This document shows positions 15,930 to 22,998 of a stretch of 24,446 bases of DNA, one piece after another. Made by a program: the position numbers and the translations under genes. The stretch is from assembly GCF_946481145.1 (NCBI RefSeq), contig NZ_CAMLMJ010000036.1:1-24446 (forward strand), read 5' to 3'. The DNA comes from an uncultured Sediminibacterium sp. (GTDB lineage Bacteria > Bacteroidota > Bacteroidia > Chitinophagales > Chitinophagaceae). The notes below the pieces were generated by a model that was given only the letters and a program-made list of their open reading frames with translations, did not search any database and was not told the DNA's origin. The first letter of the stretch is position 1; each line of letters starts with the position of its first letter.

Positions 15930-16262
15930 ATGTTAAGAACCATTTTATTATTGCTGGCATCTAATGTCTTTATGACTTTTGCCTGGTACGGACATCTCAA
16001 ACACCAGGGTGTACCATTATGGAAAGCCATTGCCATTAGCTGGGGCATCGCTTTTTTTGAATATTGTTTAATGGTGCCGGCCAACAGGGCAGGATATGCC
16101 AATGGCTTTAGTGGCTTTCAATTAAAGATTACCCAGGAAATTATAACGCTGCTTGTATTTACGGTTTTTGCTGTTTTTTATCTTAAAGAACCGTTTCAAA
16201 CAAAATACCTGTTAAGCTTTATCTGTATTCTTGGCGCTGTTTATTTTGCGTTTAAAAAATAA
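15930..16262 (+). CDS. DUF486 (DMT-family) small membrane protein
   Basis: This 110-residue protein has four hydrophobic helices and matches the DUF486 pattern. It has LLLLASNVFMTFAWYGHLKH at the N-terminus, a central helix ending FFEYCLMVPANRAGY, a SGFQLKITQEIITLLVF segment and a final FICILGAVYFAF helix. DUF486 belongs to the small drug/metabolite transporter clan, whose members usually work as dimers in the inner membrane. The substrate is unknown. It is a single-gene unit, divergent from the YciI-like gene and ended by a strong stem-loop that overlaps its stop codon. Confidence 0.9.
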   Translation: MLRTILLLLASNVFMTFAWYGHLKHQGVPLWKAIAISWGIAFFEYCLMVPANRAGYANGFSGFQLKITQEIITLLVFTVFAVFYLKEPFQTKYLLSFICILGAVYFAFKK

Positions 16263-16285
16263 GGGGTGCCATTATAGCACCCCTT
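16261..16285. terminator. Bidirectional stem-loop terminator between convergent genes
   Basis: A perfect 9-bp stem (AAGGGGTGC with GCACCCCTT) and a 7-nt loop start inside the DUF486 TAA stop. It ends 15 nt before the 3' end of the convergent repeat-protein gene. It is GC-rich and has no 7-nt periodicity. Confidence 0.8.
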
Positions 16286-16300
16286 CCATCTATCCATACC

Positions 16301-16702
16301 TTATTCCGTATCTTTTTTCACTTCTCTGATCCGGCGTCTGAATGCCTTTTTCTGTTGAGGTGATAAACTGTCGGCACGCTGTTTCATCTTTTCCTTTACC
16401 AGTGCTTTTTGCTCTGGCGTCATATTATCCATTCGCTTGCGTAATTGCTCACGCTGTTGCTTTTTTTGTTCTGGGGAAAGACTGTCGTAACGGGCTTTTA
16501 ATTCTTTTCTTTTTTCGGGCGACATACGCTGACCACGTTCTTTCCTGAATTCAGCAAGTTTTGCTTTTTGTTCCGGACTTAAACTATCACCGCGATGTTT
16601 GAGTTTTTGTTTTGCGCTGGGTACGTCTTGTGCAATTGATTCCTGTTGAAACACTGCTATGCTAAATAATGCGCTAGTGCAAATGAGGATGGCTTTTTTC
16701 AT
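16301..16702 (-). CDS. Secreted basic repeat protein with SPEQK repeats
   Basis: The 133-residue protein has a signal peptide (about 1-25, ending SIAQ). The remainder is highly charged, predicted helical and made of tandem repeats. The motif S/T-P-E/Q-Q/K-K recurs at residues 42, 61, 76, 95 and 114, with spacing 19, 15, 19 and 19. Each copy is preceded by D-S-L, D-N-M or a similar triplet and followed by basic residues. It recalls Spy/CpxP-like or DUF3106-type periplasmic proteins, but I cannot assign a family. It lacks cysteines in the mature part. It is a single gene, convergent with DUF486. Confidence 0.72.
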   Translation of the reverse strand: MKKAILICTSALFSIAVFQQESIAQDVPSAKQKLKHRGDSLSPEQKAKLAEFRKERGQRMSPEKRKELKARYDSLSPEQKKQQREQLRKRMDNMTPEQKALVKEKMKQRADSLSPQQKKAFRRRIREVKKDTE

Positions 16703-16736
16703 GTTTAAGTGGTTTAATTAAACATAAGACCTCCAT

Positions 16737-16756
16737 CTTTTAAACGGGTTTAAAAG
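16737..16756. terminator. Short AT-rich hairpin between the YCF48-like and repeat-protein genes
   Basis: Stem CTTTTAAA/TTTAAAAG (8 bp) with a CGGG loop, 29 nt past the stop of the YCF48-like gene. It lacks a T-run on the minus strand, so its role as a terminator is doubtful. Confidence 0.3.
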
Positions 16757-16784
16757 TTTTTGCGCATTATTGTTTTTTTAACTT

Positions 16785-17936
16785 TTAAGGAAGTATAAGT
16801 CTGGCTATTCGTCCACCGCCGCCAGCCATAAAAATGGCATTGCCATTTCTTGCTTTCTGTACCACATGAAAACTCTCCTTCGAAATCAATTGCCAGTTAT
16901 TGCCGCCATCATTAGATATATCAATGCCGGAAGTGCCACATGCTACAAGTTTATTAGCATTCAGGTATACAACGCAAGACCTGTATCCATGAGGCATAGT
17001 AGTTGGTAATGAATAAACAGGGCGTCCTGATTTGAATGAAACAAGCACGCAATTTTCTCTGCCAATACTATCTTTGGCAAAATCTCCTCCAACAATAACC
17101 GCAGTTTTTTCTGCATCATACGTTGCAATTGAGTTTGCTCCGGTTGATGTACCACCTTGCATCATGGGTAATGAATCGTTGAAATTATTTGTCAAAAGAT
17201 CTTTTAACCTTGCTTTTGATCCACCGGTAACCAATAATATCGGAGCATAATCGCCCCAGTCTGCCAGTTTTACATTGGTGCCGCTGGATGCAAACATGGC
17301 TTCTGTATCCGGTACATAGCGCACATCATCATTGCCACTTGGTTGAGGCATTACATTCCAACTATCACCTGCATCAAATGAAAGTGCCACAAATAATTTT
17401 CCCTGTATTGGATCACCTACTACAATCAGCGTATGCGTTGTATTGGGGAATCGGGTAGGAGAGGCCGTTGTATTAAGTTTATCGACAGGCGCTTTATTAT
17501 TTTTTTTGGCCTGCTCATTTAATTTTATTTGAGCAGAATCTATATGCATATCCATAGCATCGAGAAACATACCTTTTGTTGTGTCCTCAAAAACTTTGTT
17601 CCAGCTTTTCCCCCCATCTTTTGTTTTAAGTATAACGGCAGGCTCTGCGATACCAATTATAACAGCGGTTTCTGCATCAATGGCTTCTATATCCCTGAAA
17701 TCCCTTTTCTCATAACCGGGAACAGTGATCCATTCTAGTGTTTTACCTCCGTCTAATGATCTTACAACCGTACCGTTGCTTCCACTGGCCCAAAATACCT
17801 GGTCATTCACCACGCTTAAGCCACGAAAACTAACCCTTTTGCCTGAGGCTAATATATTTACCTGTGGTGTTTGGGTAGATGCCTCAAAAAACGATAAGAG
17901 CAAGAAAACCAGCACAAATATTTTATTTAACCGCAT
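16785..17936 (-). CDS. Secreted YCF48/BNR-like beta-propeller protein
   Basis: This 383-residue protein has an N-terminal signal peptide (MRLNKIFVLVFLLLSFFEAS, cleavage near 21). Repeated blades of the type seen in Ycf48 and BNR/sialidase-like propellers follow: FWASGSNGTVVRSLDGGKT, ILKTKDGGKSWNKVF, ALSFDAGDSWNVM and a late ISNDGGNNWQLIS. The recurring D-G-G-x-x-W is the Asp-box-like element. In Bacteroidota such proteins are often called oxidoreductase or photosystem-stability-factor-like; the function is unproven. I start at 17936 because a longer reading from 17996 would translate intergenic repeat DNA and bury the signal peptide. It is divergent from tcdA. Confidence 0.82.
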   Translation of the reverse strand: MRLNKIFVLVFLLLSFFEASTQTPQVNILASGKRVSFRGLSVVNDQVFWASGSNGTVVRSLDGGKTLEWITVPGYEKRDFRDIEAIDAETAVIIGIAEPAVILKTKDGGKSWNKVFEDTTKGMFLDAMDMHIDSAQIKLNEQAKKNNKAPVDKLNTTASPTRFPNTTHTLIVVGDPIQGKLFVALSFDAGDSWNVMPQPSGNDDVRYVPDTEAMFASSGTNVKLADWGDYAPILLVTGGSKARLKDLLTNNFNDSLPMMQGGTSTGANSIATYDAEKTAVIVGGDFAKDSIGRENCVLVSFKSGRPVYSLPTTMPHGYRSCVVYLNANKLVACGTSGIDISNDGGNNWQLISKESFHVVQKARNGNAIFMAGGGGRIARLILP

Positions 17937-17973
17937 AGGAACTACATTTTTGTATTCAGACAGTAAGATAAGC

Positions 17974-18010
17974 AAATCGAAATCAAAGATCACCAAATCA
18001 AATAATCAAA
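17974..18010. repeat. Weak heptamer-like tract between divergent starts
   Basis: Units related to AATCAAA (aaatcga, aatcaaa, gatcacc, aaatcaa, ataatca) run up to the tcdA start codon. The string AATCAAAGATCA is shared with the hairpin arm at 14226-14240. This is the only array lying between two 5' ends, so it does not fit the terminator pattern. Confidence 0.55.
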
Positions 18011-18011
18011 C

Positions 18012-18734
18012 ATGATTCCATATTGGATGAGCCGTACCCAACTCTTATTGGGTGATGAACCAATCGAAAAACTACGAACCAAAAATGTGTTGGTAGTGGG
18101 ATTGGGTGGTGTGGGAGGCATTTGTGCAGAAATGATAGCCCGGGCAGGGGTAGGTAAAATGACCATCGTGGATGCTGATACCGTTGACCTGAGTAACTGT
18201 AACAGACAAATACCCGCACTTCATTCCGTGGCTGGTAAACTGAAAGCTGAAGTGATGGCAGCAAGACTAAAAGATATTAACCCAGATCTGGATCTAACGG
18301 TACTCACAGAATTTATTCGTGATGAACGTACCAATGAAATACTCGACCAGGGAAATTTTGATTATGCAGTGGATTGTATTGATACACTTTCACCCAAAGT
18401 ATATTTTATCAAAGCTTGCAAAGACAGGAATATCCCCATCGTTTCTTCCTTGGGTGCTGGAGGTAAAGTAGATCCCTCTCAGGTAGTCGTTACAGATATA
18501 TCCAAAACCCACCAATGTAATCTTGCCAGGTATGTGCGTAAACGTTTACACGAACTGGGTATTTATAAAGGACTTAAAGTGGTTTTCAGCGCGGAAAAAG
18601 TAGACCAGTCCAGAATCATTGAAACAGAAAAAGCCTATCCCAAAAAATCTATCATCGGAACCATCAGCTATATGCCCGCAATATTCGGCTGTGTAGCAGC
18701 AAGTGTGGTGGTGAGGGATTTGTGTGAGGTGTGA
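18012..18734 (+). CDS. tcdA: tRNA threonylcarbamoyladenosine dehydratase (TcdA/ThiF-E1 family)
   Basis: The 240-residue protein is an E1-like adenylating enzyme. WMSRTQLLLG leads into the nucleotide-binding loop G30-L-G-G-V-G-G with an acidic end to strand 2 (VDADTVDLSNCNRQ, residues 53-66), then AVDCIDTLSPK. TcdA cyclises N6-threonylcarbamoyladenosine at tRNA position 37 using ATP. A conserved cysteine occurs in a late IFGCVAASVV segment, near the usual catalytic region. The length and single-domain form favour TcdA over ThiF/MoeB, which carry other partners nearby. Its TGA stop is the end of the first unit of the GGTGTTA array. Confident on family, slightly less on substrate. Confidence 0.88.
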   Translation: MIPYWMSRTQLLLGDEPIEKLRTKNVLVVGLGGVGGICAEMIARAGVGKMTIVDADTVDLSNCNRQIPALHSVAGKLKAEVMAARLKDINPDLDLTVLTEFIRDERTNEILDQGNFDYAVDCIDTLSPKVYFIKACKDRNIPIVSSLGAGGKVDPSQVVVTDISKTHQCNLARYVRKRLHELGIYKGLKVVFSAEKVDQSRIIETEKAYPKKSIIGTISYMPAIFGCVAASVVVRDLCEV

Positions 18735-18880
18735 GGTGTTAGGTGTTAGGTGTTAGGTGTTAGGTATTAGGTATTAGGTGTTAGGTATTAGGTGCTAGGT
18801 ATTAATTAATAACTAGTTTTAAAATTAATATTTCTTTCTCCTAATCCCTAATCCCTAACACCTAACCCCTAACCCCTCAT
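18728..18880. terminator. Long convergent heptamer hairpin, word GGTGTTA/GGTATTA
   Basis: Eleven consecutive 7-nt units run from 18728 to 18804 (ggtgtga, then ggtgtta, ggtatta and ggtgcta variants). After about 35 nt of AT-rich loop, complementary units (ccctaat, ccctaac, acctaac, ccctaac) run from about 18840 to 18877. The arms can pair in many 7-nt-shifted registers. The tcdA TGA is in the first unit, and the DUF1343 TAG (18883-18885) lies a few bases past the other arm. Each side shows TAG repeatedly when read from its own gene. Confidence 0.92.
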
Positions 18881-18882
18881 CG

Positions 18883-20049
18883 CTAGTACAATAAATACTC
18901 CCTAACCTCCTCTTCCCATTCTTTGCAACGACAGTATTTAGTGATGGCTGCAATGAAGGCAGGGATGGGCAGGTCGAATATGGCTTCGCTGTTTGAAATG
19001 CCGAGTAATTTATCGAGATGTCCTTTCCCGGTTGGGTTAACGCTTGTTGGATAAGTGGCCCATTGAAACTGAGAAGGGTGTAAACTTTTGATGAGCTTAA
19101 TCAAGATCATTCCTGTCATTACAGCATTAAAGCATGATTGGTCATCTACTTCTAAATGAACCCCCTTACACAACTGATCCTTAAACTTGCTGTGTTCGGG
19201 TGTGAATTGAATAGGGGTAGCATTCATTTCACCCCCAGACATATTATTGAGCATATCTGCCAGTACATCTGCCTGTAACCATGGAGTGCCTGCTGCTTCA
19301 AAACTAAAAGGAGTTCCCCGACCTTCACTGATGTTGGTGGCTTCCAACAGACAAAGTCCCGGATATAAAAGCATCGACTGAAAACTTTGAATGGCAGGAG
19401 AAGTAGGTACAAAAGGAATACCCCATGCTGGTTGAAACATTTCTCTTTGCCAGCCTTTACAACCGATCACTTCAATATCAGCATGAATGTTTCTGCTTGT
19501 ATTAAAATACAGCGCCAGTTCACCCATTGTACAGCTATGTCTTACAGGCATTGGCCATCTTCCGATAAAGGAGCTGTTGTCTTCCGTAAGCATTGGTCCT
19601 TCACAAAGCTGCATAATACCCGATACCGGATTGGGTCGATCGAGTATAACTAATTTTTTATGAGCAGTTGCACAGGTCTCAATAATATGAGAAAGGGTCC
19701 ACAGGTAAGTATAAAACCGGCTTCCGATATCAGGAACATCAAATAATAAAATATCTATTTCTGCAAGATGAGATGGTTCAGGTGCAAGTCGTTCTCCATA
19801 TAAACTGATCACCGGTAGTCCTGTTAAAGCATCATTTCCGTCTTTAACCGGATGCCCATCTGCTCCCCGCACATCAAGCCCATGTTCAGGCGCAAATAAA
19901 ACTTTTATATTAAAACCAGCATTAATCAATGCCTGTCTGGAAGGCTCCAGTAATCTGGTAGTAGCCGCTTCATTGGTAACCATACCAATACGCTGGTTCT
20001 TCCAGGAAGGGCTTGCTGTTAGTAGTATATCAATTCCGAATAAAAACAT
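18883..20049 (-). CDS. DUF1343 protein, exo-beta-N-acetylmuramidase (NamZ/GH171) family
   Basis: The 388-residue protein matches DUF1343 from end to end: RIGMVTNEAA, then FAPEHGLDVRGADG (E55, H56), then LPVISLYG, then DVPDIGSRFYTYLWTL, then LVILDRPNPVSG, and a later LCLLEATNISEGRGTPFSFE. The characterised relative is the peptidoglycan exo-muramidase NamZ (YbbC) of Bacillus, which founds family GH171 and releases terminal MurNAc from cell-wall fragments. The usual secretion signal is absent here: the protein starts MFLFGIDILL and reaches the family domain within about 10 residues. It may therefore act on imported muropeptides in the cytosol, or a signal may have been lost. It converges on tcdA across the long heptamer hairpin. 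Confidence 0.88.
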   Translation of the reverse strand: MFLFGIDILLTASPSWKNQRIGMVTNEAATTRLLEPSRQALINAGFNIKVLFAPEHGLDVRGADGHPVKDGNDALTGLPVISLYGERLAPEPSHLAEIDILLFDVPDIGSRFYTYLWTLSHIIETCATAHKKLVILDRPNPVSGIMQLCEGPMLTEDNSSFIGRWPMPVRHSCTMGELALYFNTSRNIHADIEVIGCKGWQREMFQPAWGIPFVPTSPAIQSFQSMLLYPGLCLLEATNISEGRGTPFSFEAAGTPWLQADVLADMLNNMSGGEMNATPIQFTPEHSKFKDQLCKGVHLEVDDQSCFNAVMTGMILIKLIKSLHPSQFQWATYPTSVNPTGKGHLDKLLGISNSEAIFDLPIPAFIAAITKYCRCKEWEEEVREYLLY

Positions 20050-20055
20050 AAATTA

Positions 20056-20125
20056 GATGGTAGATGTCAGATGTCAGATGGCAGATTTCGGATGTCTGAT
20101 GTCTGATAGCTGATGTCTGATTTGT
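20056..20125. repeat. Degenerate heptamer array, word GATGTCT
   Basis: Ten consecutive units beginning GAT (gatggta, gatgtca twice, gatggca, gatttcg, gatgtct twice, gatagct, gatgtct, gatttgt). The complementary words lie at 20281-20410, so this and that array form the outer arms of a very large imperfect hairpin spanning the whole 329-nt gap between DUF1343 and the YkgJ-like gene. Confidence 0.88.
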
Positions 20126-20133
20126 TATTTTAC

Positions 20134-20200
20134 TTTTCTTATTTCTTATTCCCCTTCGACAAGCTCAGGGCAAGCTTTATTTCTTATTTCCTATTTCTTC
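20134..20200. repeat. TTATTTC heptamer tract interrupted by a REP-like motif
   Basis: Copies of a 7-nt word related to TTATTTC lie on both sides (20134-20150 and 20175-20200) of a GC-richer insert at 20151-20174. The word is the complement of the GAAATAA array at 14890. The following 20201-20280 is AT-rich and I see nothing in it. Confidence 0.65.
20151..20174. repeat. REP-like motif CCTTCGACAAGCTCAGG
   Basis: The 17-nt string at 20153-20169 is the type of short extragenic palindromic motif I recognise from many bacterial genomes (CCTGAGCTTGTCGAAGG on the other strand). Here it is a single copy embedded in the heptamer tract. Only one copy is seen in the window. Confidence 0.55.
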
Positions 20201-20280
20201 CAAAGATGCATTAAATGTCAGAATCTTAAACTCAATTAAAAAGTCGCCAAAAAATAAAGGATTAAAATCCCATTCTATAA

Positions 20281-20410
20281 ATCTGACATCTGCGATCTGC
20301 CATCCGCCATAAAAAATCCGATATCTGCGATCTTACATCTGCCATCTGACATCCCCAAAGGGGTCCTTCGGACTGCCATCAAAAATCTGACATCTGCGAT
20401 CTGACATCAT
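20281..20410. repeat. Degenerate heptamer array, word CATCTGC, overlapping a gene 3' end
   Basis: Units such as catctgc, gatctgc, catccgc, tatctgc, catctga run from 20281 through the end of the YkgJ-like gene (stop 20379-20381) to about 20410. They are complementary to the array at 20056-20125. The array is interrupted by two small palindromes, CCCCAAAGGGG (20353-20363) and GTCCTTCGGAC (20363-20373). Confidence 0.85.
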
Positions 20411-20906
20411 CCATTTTCTTCATTTCTTCTATCACATTAAAAATTATCGGGCAGCGGCCGTAGTGCATGAGGGTGGTGAATATTCTTTTGCTGAAGCCGG
20501 GTATATGCATGGCAGGAAATTCGCGGCACCCTTCGAAGCGAGATTCATAAACCGTGCATTTGTTATCCTGAAGGAAGGAGCAGGGGATGGCATTCATCAA
20601 CATCATTCCATTACTTCCTTTTTCCATGTATTGTTCATCGAAATTGCTTCTGTTAATGTTGAGGTGGATAGATAATCGATCTGCTTCCTTATCGGTTACA
20701 TTTATCATCAGCGTTTTACAACAATTTCCACAACTGGTACAATCAATCGCTGGAGCAATCTTTTCATTGAGCTGGTTAACCCAACTATCTACCATAGCAG
20801 GGTCTAGTTGCCTTACCTTTTCCATAAAAAGGTCGTTTTCCGCACCCCGTTCAATGCTTAATGCGGCAATTTGTTCGAGATCGGTTAAAAGTTGTTTTTC
20901 TGGCAT
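20379..20906 (-). CDS. YkgJ-type cysteine-cluster protein
   Basis: The 175-residue protein matches the YkgJ / putative zinc- or iron-binding family. It has DCTSCGNCCKTLMINVTDKEADRL in the middle and CSFLQDNKCTVYESR followed by GCREFPAMH towards the end, giving the usual set of six to seven cysteines likely to hold a metal. The function is unknown. I use the ATG at 20906, because the upstream start at 20945 adds 13 residues lying in the likely promoter region. About ten C-terminal residues (DDVRSQMSDF) are encoded by the CATCTGC/GATGTC heptamer array and are probably not part of the fold. It is divergent from parE. Confidence 0.85.
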   Translation of the reverse strand: MPEKQLLTDLEQIAALSIERGAENDLFMEKVRQLDPAMVDSWVNQLNEKIAPAIDCTSCGNCCKTLMINVTDKEADRLSIHLNINRSNFDEQYMEKGSNGMMLMNAIPCSFLQDNKCTVYESRFEGCREFPAMHIPGFSKRIFTTLMHYGRCPIIFNVIEEMKKMDDVRSQMSDF

Positions 20907-21006
20907 CTTAAGGTGGTAAAGGTAGGTTTCCGGGACAGAAAACACGATAAATCAACATTTTTTAATCATTTATCCACATCAAAAGGGTTATTGTAGAAAA
21001 GTAAAA

Positions 21007-21036
21007 TTGTACCGGGAGTTGAGGTGGTTAGATTTG
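21007..21036 (+). promoter_or_regulatory. Bacteroidota-type promoter of the parE operon
   Basis: TTG (21007-21009), a 19-nt spacer, then TAGATTTG (21029-21036) match the -33/-7 consensus. The start would be near 21043, about 50 nt before the parE ATG at 21092. Confidence 0.75.
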
Positions 21037-21091
21037 CGGGTTGGGAAACAGGCTTTCTTTTGGAAAGACTGGTTTGATAAAATTGAAGAAC

Positions 21092-22972
21092 ATGGCTGAA
21101 CAGAAGCAATTGAACGAGTATAATGAAGATTCCATACGGTCGCTCGACTGGCGCGAGCATATTCGCCTCAGGCCGGGGATGTATATAGGTAAACTAGGTG
21201 ATGGATCTGCCACAGACGATGGTATTTATGTATTGATTAAAGAAGTGATCGATAACTGTATCGATGAACATACCATGGGCTATGGTAAACAGGTTGAAAT
21301 ATCCATCGATGGTAAACAGGTAACCATCCGCGATTATGGCCGTGGCATTCCCCTGGGTAAAGTGGTTGATGTGGTCAGCAAAATAAATACGGGCGCCAAA
21401 TACGATAGTAAAGCATTCCAGAAAAGTGTGGGGTTGAATGGGGTTGGTACAAAAGCCGTAAATGCATTGAGTCAGTATTTTAAAGTTACCTCTCACCGCG
21501 ACGGAAAAGAAAAAACAGCAGAGTTTGAACGGGGAGTTTTGGTTAAAGACCATAAAGAACAAAAGACCACCGAAGCGAATGGTACTTTGGTAACTTTTAT
21601 TCCGGATGAATCGGTATTCCGCAATTTTCATTTCATACACGAATACCTCGATAGCCAGTTATGGAATTATTGTTACCTGAATGCAGGACTTTCCATTCAT
21701 TTTAATGGCAAAAAATATGTCAGCAAAAATGGATTGCTCGATTTGCTGGAGCGTAAAACAAATGCCGACGAACTTCGGTATCCCATCATCCACCTTAAAG
21801 GGGAAGATATTGAAGTGGCCATTTCGCATAACAATGATTATGGAGAAGATATTTTTTCTTTTGTAAATGGTCAGTACACCACGCAGGGAGGTACCCATCA
21901 ACAGGCATTCAGAGAAGCCTATATCAAAGTGATTCGTGATTTTTATAAAAAAGATTACGATGCTGCAGATATCCGGGGTAGTATAGTAGCAGCCATTTCC
22001 GTTCGCGTTCAGGAACCCGTATTTGAAAGCCAGACAAAAACCAAATTAGGTTCTCAAAATGTGTACGAAGGCGGTCCTTCCATGAAAAAATTCGTGGAAG
22101 AATTCCTGGCCAAAGAACTGGATAACTATCTGCACAGAAATCCAACCATTGCTGATGCTTTACGCAAAAGAATTGAACAAAGTGAACGGGAAAGAAAAGA
22201 ACTGGCAGGTATCAAAAAACTGGCCAATGAAAGGGCGAAAAAAGCCAACCTTCATAACAAAAAATTACGCGATTGCCGTGTTCACCTGAATGATGATCTG
22301 CCGGCAAAAAACAAAGAAGAGTTTATCGCACTCCAAAAAAACAGTACCATTTTCATCACCGAGGGTGATAGCGCAAGCGGAAGTATTACCAAATCAAGAA
22401 ATGTAGATACACAAGCTGTATTCAGTCTGCGTGGTAAACCGCTTAACGCATATGGACTAACGAAAAAAGTAGTGTATGAAAATGAAGAATTTAACCTGCT
22501 TCAACATGCGTTGAATATTGAAGAAGGTATGGAAGGACTTCGCTATAACAATATTGTAATAGCCACAGATGCCGATGTGGATGGAATGCATATCCGCTTG
22601 CTGATGATGACTTTCTTCCTGCAATTCTTTCCCGATCTGGTGAAAAGAGGTCATGTGTATATTCTTGAAACACCATTGTTCAGGGTTAGGAACAAACAGG
22701 AAACAATTTACTGCTACGATGAAACCGAGAAACAGGCTGCTGTAGCTAAGCTGGGCAGTAAACCTGAGATTACCCGTTTCAAAGGATTGGGTGAAATTTC
22801 ACCGGAAGAATTTGGCAGGTTTATCGGTGTTGAAATGCGCGTACAGCCTGTTATTCTGGAACAAGGCGATCATATTCAGCAGTTACTGGAATATTATATG
22901 GGCAAGAATACGATGGACAGACAGGAATTTATTATCAATAACCTGAAAGTTGAACTTGACCTGGTTGACTAA
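21092..22972 (+). CDS. parE: DNA topoisomerase IV subunit B
   Basis: The 626-residue ATPase subunit of a type IIA topoisomerase decatenates daughter chromosomes with ParC. The GHKL domain shows RPGMYIG (27-33), catalytic E51 with N55 ([11 protein letters not shown]), DYGRGIP (81-87) and [11 protein letters not shown] (from 114). The Toprim domain has EGDSASGS (from E424) and DADVDG (D493, D495, D497). The sequence around these motifs ([17 protein letters not shown]) is typical of Bacteroidota ParE rather than GyrB. I start at the ATG at 21092 rather than an upstream TTG at 21041. It is the first gene of a four-gene operon that ends with the parC start, with two unrelated genes between the subunits. 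Confidence 0.95.
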   Translation: MAEQKQLNEYNEDSIRSLDWREHIRLRPGMYIGKLGDGSATDDGIYVLIKEVIDNCIDEHTMGYGKQVEISIDGKQVTIRDYGRGIPLGKVVDVVSKINTGAKYDSKAFQKSVGLNGVGTKAVNALSQYFKVTSHRDGKEKTAEFERGVLVKDHKEQKTTEANGTLVTFIPDESVFRNFHFIHEYLDSQLWNYCYLNAGLSIHFNGKKYVSKNGLLDLLERKTNADELRYPIIHLKGEDIEVAISHNNDYGEDIFSFVNGQYTTQGGTHQQAFREAYIKVIRDFYKKDYDAADIRGSIVAAISVRVQEPVFESQTKTKLGSQNVYEGGPSMKKFVEEFLAKELDNYLHRNPTIADALRKRIEQSERERKELAGIKKLANERAKKANLHNKKLRDCRVHLNDDLPAKNKEEFIALQKNSTIFITEGDSASGSITKSRNVDTQAVFSLRGKPLNAYGLTKKVVYENEEFNLLQHALNIEEGMEGLRYNNIVIATDADVDGMHIRLLMMTFFLQFFPDLVKRGHVYILETPLFRVRNKQETIYCYDETEKQAAVAKLGSKPEITRFKGLGEISPEEFGRFIGVEMRVQPVILEQGDHIQQLLEYYMGKNTMDRQEFIINNLKVELDLVD

Positions 22973-22998
22973 TTATTTGATTGACGAAAAAAGAAAAG

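Noticed and set aside
17937..17996. Extension of the YCF48-like protein to a start at 17996
   Set aside because: The added 20 residues would be encoded by the repeat-like intergenic tract and would displace a clear signal peptide that starts at 17936.
18728..18880. CRISPR array
   Set aside because: The repeats are 7 nt long, contiguous and without unique spacers, and no cas gene is present.
1165..20410. Arrays as DNA uptake sequences like those of Neisseria, which also form terminator pairs
   Set aside because: The words differ between loci, so there is no single fixed recognition sequence; only the period is constant.
21194..21640. 148-codon minus-strand frame inside parE
   Set aside because: It is antisense to the highly conserved ATPase domain and shows no protein-like motifs.
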